The notes under the pieces are model-generated. The model was given only the letters and a program-made list of their open reading frames with translations. It was not told the origin of the DNA and made no database searches. The position numbers were made by a program, and so were the translations under genes. Below, piece after piece: positions 6,884 to 13,929 of a stretch of 14,109 nt of DNA; the first letter of the stretch is position 1; each line of letters starts with the position of its first letter. The DNA lies in NCBI GenBank assembly GCA_002441045.1, contig DJWQ01000117.1, positions 1-14,109 on the forward strand, given 5' to 3'. The DNA comes from Firmicutes bacterium UBA6226 (GTDB taxonomy: Bacteria > Bacillota_A > Clostridia > Peptostreptococcales > Acidaminobacteraceae).

Positions 6884-8389
6884 ATGCTGGATTATAAAAG
6901 CTGTTATGAAGCTGTGAAATCAAAAGATGCACGTTTTGACGGTAAGTTCTTTACCGCGGTAAAAACCACTAAAATATACTGTCGTCCCATTTGTAAAGTA
7001 CCTGCGCCTAAGGAAAAAAACTGTGAATTTTATGAATCCAGTGCAGAAGCTGAAGCTGCGGGATATCGCCCCTGTATGCGCTGTCGTCCAGAGTTAGCAC
7101 CTGAGTTTTCAGAGTTTAATCAGGAAACGGTTTTAATCGGTCAATGCCTTAGATTTTTTGAAAAGAACGAATATGGTTCCAATTTAATCAAGCAAGCTGC
7201 AGAAGAGCTTGGCATTTCAGAAAGACACATTCATCGGCTATTCGTATCGGAGCTAGGGGTTAGCCCTAAGCAGTATATCATGACGAAGCGTCTTTTAAAT
7301 GCGAAGCAGTTGCTTCAAAGTACAAACCTTTCAGTAACTGAGATTGCAGGCAGGGTTGGCTTCGGAAGCCAAACACGACTCACCGATACGATGAAATTAA
7401 GATATGGCATTACACCTAGAGATCTTAGAAAATCCGGGAAGAGTTTAAATGAAGTTAAAGTCAAGCTTGGCTATAGACCGCCCTATGATTGGGATCAAAT
7501 GCTTATGTTCTTTAAGATGAGAGCCATCCCAGGTGTGGAATGGGTGACTTCTGATGGCCTTTACAGACGGATACTGCGAATGGATGATCATCATATTGGC
7601 TGGATTGAAGTAAAACCAGATCGTACATTGCATTATCTAGAACTAAAGGTAAGTGAATCACTTGAGCCTGTTTTATTACAGGTCATCGAAAAAGTAAAGC
7701 GCGTTTTTGATCTCAGTCTTGATCCTTTATCTTTACCTAATGGCATCGATCGTGGCACCCGATTACCTGGTAGCTTTGATGCATTTGAAATGTCTGTAAG
7801 AGCGGTTATTGGTCAACAAATCTCTGTAGTCGCTGCGACGACTTTAATGGGGAGGCTTGTAAAGCAAACGGGTACACCGATTCAAACACCATGGGAACAG
7901 CTGTCGCACGTCTTTCCAAAACCCAATGAGATTTTAGTGATTGATGACATAGAAAGTGCGTTTGGAAGCTTGGGAATCATTCGAACGCGGTCTCAAACGA
8001 TTTATGCCTTGGCAGATGAAATCGAATCCAACAGACTGAATTTAGATCCAGTGGCTCAAGTTGATTTTAAACCGGATCTTATCATAGATAAACTAAAGGG
8101 GATTAAAGGCATCGGACGATGGACTGCTGAATACATTACGATGAGAGCCTTGTCTTGGCCGGATGTGTTTTTAAATACGGATCTGGTTATTAAACAAAAT
8201 TTGTTATCGCGCTTAAAGGATGCAACTGGAATTGGTTTACTGGATTTGAAAGCGATGATGAAGCCATATGGCTTTGATAAGCTATATCTGGAAGTAAGTG
8301 AGACGTTTGCAGAGGCTTATCGACCATGGCGAAGCTACCTGACTTTGGCGATATGGAGAGGAGGACTTTCAGATGACATCGAGTCATGA
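6884..8389 (+). CDS. Ada-like methylation sensor/AraC regulator fused to AlkA 3-methyladenine DNA glycosylase
   Basis: The protein has 501 residues and three parts. Residues 1-75 are the Ada zinc domain with C33, C37, C64 and C67 in TTKIYCRPIC and GYRPCMRC; in E. coli Ada the first of these cysteines takes methyl groups from phosphotriesters and so switches on transcription. Residues ~95-190 are an AraC-type HTH region (ELGISERHIHRLF and the second helix set around EIAGRVGFGSQTRLT). Residues ~200-495 are AlkA: an N-terminal AlkA fold, RAVIGQQIS, helix-hairpin-helix LKGIKGIGRWT (404-414), and a catalytic-type Asp at D433 in NTDLVIKQ, equivalent to AlkA D238. It should sense alkylation, activate its own operon and excise alkylated bases. 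An AAGGGAG SD lies 6 bases before the ATG. The downstream methyltransferase gene overlaps its end. Confidence 0.93.
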   Translation: MLDYKSCYEAVKSKDARFDGKFFTAVKTTKIYCRPICKVPAPKEKNCEFYESSAEAEAAGYRPCMRCRPELAPEFSEFNQETVLIGQCLRFFEKNEYGSNLIKQAAEELGISERHIHRLFVSELGVSPKQYIMTKRLLNAKQLLQSTNLSVTEIAGRVGFGSQTRLTDTMKLRYGITPRDLRKSGKSLNEVKVKLGYRPPYDWDQMLMFFKMRAIPGVEWVTSDGLYRRILRMDDHHIGWIEVKPDRTLHYLELKVSESLEPVLLQVIEKVKRVFDLSLDPLSLPNGIDRGTRLPGSFDAFEMSVRAVIGQQISVVAATTLMGRLVKQTGTPIQTPWEQLSHVFPKPNEILVIDDIESAFGSLGIIRTRSQTIYALADEIESNRLNLDPVAQVDFKPDLIIDKLKGIKGIGRWTAEYITMRALSWPDVFLNTDLVIKQNLLSRLKDATGIGLLDLKAMMKPYGFDKLYLEVSETFAEAYRPWRSYLTLAIWRGGLSDDIES

Positions 8390-9047
8390 TAATCACTTGA
8401 AAAATAAGGAACAATCAAATATAAAGGAACAGTCAGATAATAAAGAACATTCAACGGATAAAAAACTTTTAATTAAGGATGAACTTTCAAAGGATTATAA
8501 TTTAATGAATCCTATATATATTAAGTTTGATTCGCCTTGGGGAGAGAGTCTTTTAAAAATTGATGCGGCTGGTGCGATCAATGGCTTTTGGTTTTATGAA
8601 CAAAAGTACTTTCCAAAGATCAATGAGACGTTGATTATAGATGCTTCTGATTTCCTCATAGACTCGGCTCGATCCACACAGCAAATGAAGGATAGTTTTG
8701 TTAGATTTCAATCCGAAATTGAGGCCTATGCTAAGGGTGAAATAAGTGCTTTTAATTCAGAGCTTGCTCCAGAAGGGACGGATTTTCAAAAGTTAATTTG
8801 GCAATTGCTTTTAGAAGTGCCTTATGGTGAAACCTCGACGTATGGTGAGCTTGCAAATGCCGCAGCGCTTAAGCTGGGTAAGGCGTCGATGTCTGCACAA
8901 GCAGTAGGTCAGGCGGTTGGGCATAATCCGATTTCTGTGGTAATCCCTTGTCACAGAATATTGGGTAAATCCGGGGATCTTACAGGTTATGCTGGTGGAT
9001 TAGATAAGAAAATTACGCTTCTTAAGAGAGAGGGTATAATCGTTTAA
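8373..9047 (+). CDS. ogt: Methylated-DNA--protein-cysteine S-methyltransferase (O6-methylguanine repair)
   Basis: This suicide enzyme moves the methyl group from O6-methylguanine in DNA to its own cysteine. The acceptor motif PCHR is present with C193, in the context VVIPCHRILG. It is preceded by FQKLIWQLLLEVPYGETSTYGELA, the DNA-binding helical region, and followed by LTGYAGGLDKK. At 224 residues it is longer than usual (about 155-180), because of an N-terminal hydrophilic extension of about 44 residues with a tandem repeat. The long start is supported by a strong GGAGAGGAGG SD (8355-8364), 8 bases before ATG 8373. The next in-frame ATG, at the start of MNPIYIKF, has only a distant AAGG. The 17-base overlap with the Ada-AlkA gene indicates translational coupling. 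Confidence 0.93.
   Translation: MTSSHDNHLKNKEQSNIKEQSDNKEHSTDKKLLIKDELSKDYNLMNPIYIKFDSPWGESLLKIDAAGAINGFWFYEQKYFPKINETLIIDASDFLIDSARSTQQMKDSFVRFQSEIEAYAKGEISAFNSELAPEGTDFQKLIWQLLLEVPYGETSTYGELANAAALKLGKASMSAQAVGQAVGHNPISVVIPCHRILGKSGDLTGYAGGLDKKITLLKREGIIV
8403..8456 (+). repeat. Three 18-bp tandem repeats in the 5' end of the ogt gene
   Basis: Units at 8403-8420, 8421-8438 and 8439-8456 encode NKEQSN, IKEQSD and NKEHST, followed by a partial unit. The period keeps the reading frame. The repeats lie entirely within the extra N-terminal tail, outside the catalytic domain. Confidence 0.85.
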
Positions 9048-9070
9048 GATAGATAAAATGGCGTTAAGCT

Positions 9071-9113
9071 TTGCTTAAATTTAACGTATTGCTATGATTG
9101 AGAATGATTATCA
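9071..9113 (+). promoter_or_regulatory. SigA promoter with Fur box for the FAD oxidoreductase gene
   Basis: TTGCTT (9071-9076), a 16-base spacer and TATGAT (9093-9098) are followed directly by TGAGAATGATTATCA (9099-9113). That site matches the Fur 7-1-7 consensus TGATAATnATTATCA at all but one specified position. It would cover the transcription start, consistent with iron-dependent repression. Confidence 0.8.
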
Positions 9114-9155
9114 ACGGGTATAAACTTACCTGGAAATTGAAAGGGAGGTCCCGTT

Positions 9156-9866
9156 ATGATAAAGTTCAAAACTAAGATTTTAAGAGTTTCAGAAGCACCT
9201 GAAGGCGTATGGACTTATGCGCTTGAAATTCCGAAAGGCTTAAGATGGGATGAAGGTACGCATATGCATGTTGCTAATCTAGGATTTGATGAAGGTGAGG
9301 CACCTAATCGTGACCAGATTAGACATATGTCAGTTATGTCATTACCAAACGAAGGCTATTTGGGATTTACTACAAAAATTGACGCTGAACCATCGGAGTT
9401 TAAGTCTGTTCTTAAGGATTTAAAGGAAGGAGATTCGCTCGTTTTATTTAAATTTGGTTCGAGAATGGTACTAAGACGTGAAGAACGACCAATTTTACTG
9501 CTTTCTATGGGTGTTGGCATCGCAACGATGCGACCACTTATCTTAAAGTATAAAGAAGATCACAGTGGTATTTCTGAGCTATACAGTATCAACGTCAATG
9601 GAGACGGTGATTATGTCTATTACGATGAGATAGAACCACTGGTAGGTGAGGGATTTGACACAGTTTGGTGCCGACATAGAACGGAGTACTACGAAAGACT
9701 TGCTGATCTTGTTAAGGCGAAAAATCCCATCTGTTATGTGGTTGGGAATGATGCCTTCATTAAGGAGCATATCTTAAAGCTGAGAAGTCTTAAGGTTTCA
9801 GATAACGATATTATCGTCGATAAGAAACCGGAAATCAGAAGGGATTATTATCACCTTAGAGATTAG
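9156..9866 (+). CDS. Fur-regulated FAD/NAD(P)H oxidoreductase of the ferredoxin-reductase fold, possible ferric-siderophore reductase
   Basis: This 236-residue soluble protein has the layout of ferredoxin-NADP reductase-like enzymes. The FAD-binding barrel comes first with RHMSVMSLP at 56-64, fitting the RxxS flavin-binding motif. The nucleotide-binding half contains GVGIATMRP at 119-127 (GxGIxxxRP type) and ends with ICYVVGNDAFIKEHI (191-205), like the C-terminal strand and helix of the family. No iron-sulfur cysteine cluster is seen. The near-perfect Fur box in its promoter links it to iron starvation, so I infer that it supplies electrons to release iron from imported siderophores; the substrate is not shown by the sequence. 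GGGAGG lies 7 bases before the ATG. It appears monocistronic and ends at a strong terminator. Confidence 0.8.
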   Translation: MIKFKTKILRVSEAPEGVWTYALEIPKGLRWDEGTHMHVANLGFDEGEAPNRDQIRHMSVMSLPNEGYLGFTTKIDAEPSEFKSVLKDLKEGDSLVLFKFGSRMVLRREERPILLLSMGVGIATMRPLILKYKEDHSGISELYSINVNGDGDYVYYDEIEPLVGEGFDTVWCRHRTEYYERLADLVKAKNPICYVVGNDAFIKEHILKLRSLKVSDNDIIVDKKPEIRRDYYHLRD

Positions 9867-9898
9867 GCGTGATGGCTTGCAAATGATCAAAATAAATT

Positions 9899-9938
9899 AA
9901 GCGCTGGTTCATATTACATTATGAATCAGCGCTTTTTT
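9899..9938. terminator. Intrinsic terminator, probably bidirectional
   Basis: AAGCGCTGGTTCAT (9899-9912) pairs with ATGAATCAGCGCTT (9921-9934) through one G-T wobble and is followed by a run of six T. On the minus strand the stem is followed by a looser T-rich run, so it could also end the convergent ABC-2 operon. Confidence 0.9.
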
Positions 9939-10012
9939 CAACTCACAATTATGCTTCTAAGAAATTTGAGATTACGCGGTACCCAAAGCTTTTATTCTTG
10001 GATTTTTGTCTA

Positions 10013-10813
10013 CTAAAAGAATTCCAAAACACCAGATTGGATGGATTTTTTAGTGAGGACTTTAAATAGACTTGTACCGATGATCATAAATATAACTCCA
10101 AGTCCGATCTCACCAAGAAGTAGATGCGTGTTTTCAGAGAGCGGTGTTCCCTCGTATATGGCACGGCAGAGGGTGATGCTTCTAGTCAATGGCATCATTT
10201 GGCTTATGGGTTGTATAATTTCTGGTAAGCGACTGATAGGAAAATTTGCACCTGTTAATCCTAAAAGTGACATTGAAACCACATTGAGGATTAAGTTTAA
10301 ATCTCTTGAGGCAAGACCAATACTTGCGATGATCAGCCCAAAAGACATAGCTGAAAATGAAGCTGCTAATAACACAGCGCCGAAGGAAACCCATGCTTCT
10401 ATTGGAAGATGAAAACCAAAAAATAGTGCACCAATAATCAGTCCAATAAAGATGGTTATGATACCATCAAAAATGTGGAGTAGCGTGCGTGGCAATAGAA
10501 TGCTAAATCCATTGGAGGGAGAGGCAATCAGTAGTTTTAATGTGCCAAATGATTTTTCTGCACTTAAATGTGTACCAACGCCAAAGATTGCGTTAAAGTA
10601 AGTCAACACAACTGCATTCCCAATAAACCAAGTCGTGATGTTTTGCGAGCCGTAAACGTAATTTGCAACCAGTGTAAAGCAAAGCATTTGCATTAAAGGT
10701 GCACCTAAATTAACCATTAAGTATTGCTGTAGCGACATGACTGCAAAGGTGCTTTTATAAGCAAATGTACCTTTTCTAAAGAATCGTTTGATTGGATCGA
10801 TTAAGCCTGCCAT
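10013..10813 (-). CDS. ABC-2 type transporter permease, second of the pair
   Basis: This 266-residue membrane protein has about six hydrophobic segments. Between the second and third lies SAEKSFGTLKLLIASP, the conserved amphipathic ABC-2 loop (E/RxxGTL) that contacts the ATPase. It is the distal gene of a three-gene exporter operon and probably forms a heterodimeric channel with the permease upstream. Its ATG overlaps the TAA of that gene by one base (TAATG), and GGAGGT lies 6 bases before the ATG. Two similar permeases plus one ATPase are typical of ABC-2 drug or antibiotic exporters; the substrate cannot be read from the sequence. Confidence 0.88.
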   Translation of the reverse strand: MAGLIDPIKRFFRKGTFAYKSTFAVMSLQQYLMVNLGAPLMQMLCFTLVANYVYGSQNITTWFIGNAVVLTYFNAIFGVGTHLSAEKSFGTLKLLIASPSNGFSILLPRTLLHIFDGIITIFIGLIIGALFFGFHLPIEAWVSFGAVLLAASFSAMSFGLIIASIGLASRDLNLILNVVSMSLLGLTGANFPISRLPEIIQPISQMMPLTRSITLCRAIYEGTPLSENTHLLLGEIGLGVIFMIIGTSLFKVLTKKSIQSGVLEFF

Positions 10814-11592
10814 TAGTACACCTCCAATGTTGCTTCAACTCTACATTTTACATCAATTTTTTCAAAGAAATACACCGCTAAAACACCATAAATAATCGTT
10901 ATAACAACTAAACCAACAATATAGTTTATGGCACTGAATAAACTGTTCCCCGATACAGCCAAATGTATGATTTTAACAGCCCAAGTCGGTGAAAGTAAAT
11001 AAGCAAAACTTCTTATCAATAATGGTAATTGTTCAAGCGGAAACAGAATGCCACATAAGATGTAGACTGGATATTCCATAAAGTTCATCATAATTCGAGC
11101 ATTTCTAGAGAGCGTAAAAAGTGCTGCAAAGAGGTAACCGATCGCTATCAAAGATAAAGTCATGAGAAATAAACCGATTAATAGTAAACTAAAATTACCA
11201 ATGATGATTTGTCTTTGAAAAAATAAAACGACAACGGAAAAGCTTAATCCAATACTAAACACACCCCAAAGTGAGTTCCCTATAATCTTGCCGAGAACAA
11301 TCCATTTAAAGCCAACAGGTGCGGAATAAATGGTTTCAAGTGTACCATACCATCTTTCGCGATGGATATCACTGGCAGAGGAAAAGCAGATGCTTGACCA
11401 AAAGGTAGAGAGTCCACTGCCAAATACCGCGAATAAAGTGAAATCAATGTTACTTTTCTCAAGGTAAATCATACCGAGTATTAAACCAAATAAAATAGGC
11501 TGACCTATGACGCAAAACCGGAACATCGGTCTACCGATAGAGGTTTTGAACTGTTGCGTGGCACTTGATAGAACTGCATTTATAGTTGACAT
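10813..11592 (-). CDS. ABC-2 type transporter permease, first of the pair
   Basis: This 259-residue integral membrane protein has about six hydrophobic segments. DIHRERWYGTLETIYSAPV is a clear ABC-2 coupling loop with the RxxGTLE pattern. It would be one half of the exporter channel, with the downstream permease as the other half. An AGGAGGT SD (11605-11599) overlaps the stop codon of the ATPase gene and lies 6 bases before the ATG, so the genes are tightly coupled. The gap to the ATPase gene is 11 bases. Confidence 0.88.
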   Translation of the reverse strand: MSTINAVLSSATQQFKTSIGRPMFRFCVIGQPILFGLILGMIYLEKSNIDFTLFAVFGSGLSTFWSSICFSSASDIHRERWYGTLETIYSAPVGFKWIVLGKIIGNSLWGVFSIGLSFSVVVLFFQRQIIIGNFSLLLIGLFLMTLSLIAIGYLFAALFTLSRNARIMMNFMEYPVYILCGILFPLEQLPLLIRSFAYLLSPTWAVKIIHLAVSGNSLFSAINYIVGLVVITIIYGVLAVYFFEKIDVKCRVEATLEVY

Positions 11593-11603
11593 GGGATGAC
11601 CTC

Positions 11604-12401
11604 CTAAGCGATATTGGGTTCAGAAATAAGGTGAATGTACGCATCCTCTAGGTTGGGCATCTGACTGCTGTTTAGTTCGTTTCTAACTCTGTTTTTTAAA
11701 CCCTCAACCGTATCCAGTGCAATAATTTGACCGTGGTTGATAACAGCAATTCTATGACAAAGCTCTTCTGCTTCTTGCATGTAGTGTGTGGTAAGCAAAA
11801 CGGTTTTTCCTTTTTCCGAGAGTGCTCTGATCATATTTTTAAGCGTACGTGCAGCGACAGGATCTAGCCCAATACTCGGCTCGTCTAAAAAGATAATCTC
11901 AGGATCATTTAATAATGCCCTAGCGATTTGTAGTTTTTGCTTCATACCTTTAGAGTAGGTTTCAACCTTTTGTTTTCTAACGTCATAAAGACCAACCTCT
12001 TTAAGGAGAGCATCAATTAACTCGGGCTGCTTCTTTCTTGGAATCTTGTAAATATCTGCAAAATACTTTAAATTATCAAGTCCACTTAAACGCCAATATA
12101 GACTCCTTTCGCCACCAAATATAAAATTGATACGAGGTCGTATTTTTTTCTCTTCACCAAATGCTTTAAACCCAAATACTTTCGCTTGGCCTGAGGAAGG
12201 TGCTAAAAGTGTTGTAAGTATTTTTATGGTGGTTGTTTTACCTGCGCCATTTGGACCTAATAAACCAAATATTTCACCAGGGTAAACCTCAAAATCAATT
12301 CCTTTTAGTGCATCTACAAGCTTTTTTTCTTGATTCAGAAGACCGATATGTGTTAGATAAGTTCGCTTTAGGTTTTGTACAGCTATGATTGGATTTTCCA
12401 T
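11604..12401 (-). CDS. ABC transporter ATP-binding protein of the ABC-2 exporter
   Basis: This cytoplasmic ATPase would drive the two downstream permeases. It has Walker A GPNGAGKTT, a Q-loop region around INFIFGGE, the signature YSKGMKQKLQIARAL, Walker B IIFLDEPSIGLD and the H-loop TTHYMQEAEEL. The ORF extends to an ATG at 12413-12411, but GGAGGAG lies just after that codon and sits about 5 bases before the second ATG at 12401. The second start (MENPIIAVQN) is therefore preferred, giving 265 residues. The sequence resembles ATPases of drug/antibiotic exporters more than lipoprotein or nutrient importers. The operon has its own strong promoter with an embedded inverted repeat, and a regulator gene lies directly upstream. 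Confidence 0.92.
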   Translation of the reverse strand: MENPIIAVQNLKRTYLTHIGLLNQEKKLVDALKGIDFEVYPGEIFGLLGPNGAGKTTTIKILTTLLAPSSGQAKVFGFKAFGEEKKIRPRINFIFGGERSLYWRLSGLDNLKYFADIYKIPRKKQPELIDALLKEVGLYDVRKQKVETYSKGMKQKLQIARALLNDPEIIFLDEPSIGLDPVAARTLKNMIRALSEKGKTVLLTTHYMQEAEELCHRIAVINHGQIIALDTVEGLKNRVRNELNSSQMPNLEDAYIHLISEPNIA

Positions 12402-12415
12402 TTTCTCCTCCATAA

Positions 12416-12479
12416 GTATATTAGATGTACATTTTATAAGATATATATCTAATATACTCTCGCATCATATGACTGTCAA
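12416..12479 (-). promoter_or_regulatory. Strong SigA promoter with overlapping inverted-repeat operator for the ABC-2 exporter operon
   Basis: On the minus strand a perfect TTGACA (12479-12474), a 17-base spacer and TATATT (12456-12451) form a near-consensus promoter. An 11-bp perfect inverted repeat GTATATTAGAT (12416-12426) / ATCTAATATAC (12447-12457) covers the -10 and the expected start site, with arm centres about 31 bases apart. A 12-bp palindrome AGATATATATCT (12439-12450) lies inside. This looks like a repressor target; the adjacent ArsR-type regulator is the obvious candidate. Confidence 0.75.
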
Positions 12480-12502
12480 TTCAATTATTTGTGTGAGTAT
12501 AG

Positions 12503-12536
12503 AAAAACACTGGATTGAGTTGACAATCCAGTGTTT
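12503..12536 (-). terminator. Intrinsic terminator of the ArsR-family regulator gene
   Basis: A perfect 13-bp stem (12505-12517 with 12524-12536) and 6-base loop are followed on the minus strand by five T. It separates the regulator transcript from the ABC operon, which has its own promoter just beyond it. Confidence 0.88.
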
Positions 12537-12562
12537 AAAATAATAATAAGATTATTAAATAT

Positions 12563-13564
12563 TTATTGGTTTTTGATGTACTTTTCTATCTGATCGAGTT
12601 GCCTTGATAGGCGCGTGTAATTTGTACTGAAATACTTGATTTGCTTTACTTTTTCCATGTTAATCAAACCTTGCTGATGGAGTGCATCTAAGTGATGAGA
12701 AACCGTTGCAGTTGTTAGACCGAGTGCCTCTGCGATTTCTTTACCATACATCGGTTTCATATAGAGCATTTTTAGGATTTTCAATCTACTGTTATCAGAT
12801 ATACTTTTTAATTGATCAATCAACTCATTAACTGTAGTGGATTCATCCTTTTTCATTCGCTTGAGCGCATGTAGGTAAATCATAGTTTTACCATCCATAA
12901 GTCGCATACTATAAGGGCTTGAATAATAAGTTGGTATAAAATCATAATAGGTGTAATCTGCGATATTCCAAAACGGCTTTCCCATTAACTCCTGTGCATA
13001 GGAGAGTGGATGCCGTACAAGCATACCCTCTTTAAACTGTTTTTTCAATGATACTACTTCATCGAGGACAGCAAGCTCATTAATTTTAGCATTAAAAGCG
13101 GGATGCTGATCAATTTCTTTTAAGAGTTCAAACAATGTGGAAAAATAAACTGATGGGTCATCGAAAAGTGGTTTACTCGATGAATCAAAATCATAGGCTT
13201 TAGTTAGTTGGTTGAAATCTCCTGAAAAATCCAACATTTCTTTTACTTCATCCTTCGTGTACTCTTGACCGAGTAAAATATGAACTTGATCAACTAATTC
13301 ATACAGGTTAACTTCATCGATGAAGCGTGTTATGTCATCTCTTTCATATGACAGCAAAGCGAACTCAAGCGCTGAAAAATTAGGACCAGTAGACGATAGC
13401 TTTATATTAAAAAAATCAGAATAGCGTTCGTATAGATCATCAAATGAAGACAAGTCAATCACTTCTAAATGTGCCTCGGGTGAGCAAAGGCTAGATATCA
13501 AACCCAGTGCTTCTACAACTCTGCTTTCTCCAATTTTAAGTTGATGCGAAAACTCTACAATCAT
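12563..13564 (-). CDS. ArsR-type winged-helix transcriptional regulator with a large N-terminal domain
   Basis: The C-terminal ~90 of 333 residues form an ArsR-like winged helix: SISDNSRLKILKMLYMKP, then GKEIAEALGLTTATVSHHLDAL (recognition helix) and a wing region GLINMEKVKQIKYFS. The N-terminal ~240 residues are acidic and mostly helical and match no domain I recognise; they may sense a ligand or form the dimer. Classical ArsR proteins are about 100-120 residues, so this is an extended type. No obvious cysteine metal site is visible. AGGAGG lies 5 bases before ATG 13564. It has its own terminator and is followed by the ABC-2 exporter operon, whose promoter carries an inverted repeat. I infer that it represses the exporter until a drug or peptide signal appears. 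Confidence 0.85.
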   Translation of the reverse strand: MIVEFSHQLKIGESRVVEALGLISSLCSPEAHLEVIDLSSFDDLYERYSDFFNIKLSSTGPNFSALEFALLSYERDDITRFIDEVNLYELVDQVHILLGQEYTKDEVKEMLDFSGDFNQLTKAYDFDSSSKPLFDDPSVYFSTLFELLKEIDQHPAFNAKINELAVLDEVVSLKKQFKEGMLVRHPLSYAQELMGKPFWNIADYTYYDFIPTYYSSPYSMRLMDGKTMIYLHALKRMKKDESTTVNELIDQLKSISDNSRLKILKMLYMKPMYGKEIAEALGLTTATVSHHLDALHQQGLINMEKVKQIKYFSTNYTRLSRQLDQIEKYIKNQ

Positions 13565-13582
13565 AGTTGCCTCCTATTTGCT

Positions 13583-13612
13583 ATCATACTCTTTTTAGGG
13601 GATTTCTGTCAA
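13583..13612 (-). promoter_or_regulatory. SigA promoter of the ArsR-family regulator gene
   Basis: On the minus strand there is TTGACA (13612-13607), an 18-base spacer and TATGAT (13588-13583), close to the SD AGGAGG (13575-13570). The expected leader is only about a dozen bases. The inverted repeat seen at the ABC operon promoter does not occur here. Confidence 0.75.
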
Positions 13613-13618
13613 TTTTGA

Positions 13619-13671
13619 TTGACATTAATTAATTAAGAGATTATTATCAAATTAATGTAAGGTTAACATTA
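13619..13671 (+). promoter_or_regulatory. SigA promoter and candidate operator of the XRE-deformylase unit
   Basis: There is TTGACA (13619-13624), a 17-base spacer and TATTAT (13642-13647). ACATTAATT (13622-13630) and AATTAATGT (13650-13658) form a perfect 9-bp inverted repeat around the -10. A third half-site, ACATTA (13666-13671), pairs with TAATGT (13653-13658) as an imperfect 19-bp dyad just before the SD. This is a likely autoregulatory operator. Confidence 0.65.
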
Positions 13672-13683
13672 CAAGGAGCAAAT

Positions 13684-13929
13684 ATGAAAAACAGACTAAA
13701 AGAATTACGAGAAGAAAATGGATTAACACAAGAGCAATTAGGGGAAATGGTTGGTGTTTCAAGACAGGCGATTATCGCAATCGAGTCAGAGAAAAATGAA
13801 CCATCAATTTGGTTGGCACACGATCTTGCATCTGTTTTCAAATTACCGATAGAAGAAGTTTTTTTATTTGATGAAAGTGAAAGAAAATCCAGAGCTGAGG
13901 TGAGCAGGAGGATAAAAATTGGCGCTTAG
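13684..13929 (+). CDS. Small XRE-family helix-turn-helix regulator
   Basis: This 81-residue protein is nearly all a Cro/CI-type HTH domain: NRLKELREENGLTQEQLGEMVG, then SRQAIIAIESEKNEPSIWLAHDLASVFKLPIEEVFLF. It resembles the 65-70-residue chromosomal XRE regulators of Bacillota, with an extra basic tail (SERKSRAEVSRRIKIGA) whose end overlaps the next gene. AAGGAG lies 5 bases before the ATG. It is transcribed divergently from the ArsR gene and overlaps the peptide deformylase gene by 11 bases. Repeated ACATTA half-sites in its promoter suggest that it binds there. The target is not otherwise known; the usual alternative for such proteins, phage or toxin-antitoxin control, has no support in the visible context. 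Confidence 0.88.
   Translation: MKNRLKELREENGLTQEQLGEMVGVSRQAIIAIESEKNEPSIWLAHDLASVFKLPIEEVFLFDESERKSRAEVSRRIKIGA

Noticed and set aside
9062..9086. Nested inverted repeats (CGTTAA...TTAACG and TTAAGC...GCTTAA) after ogt as a terminator
   Set aside because: The stems are short and AT-rich with no T run, and the region overlaps the -35 of the next promoter.
10041..10412. 123-codon open frame antisense to the second ABC-2 permease
   Set aside because: It lies wholly inside a well-supported membrane protein gene on the other strand, has no SD and no recognisable domain.
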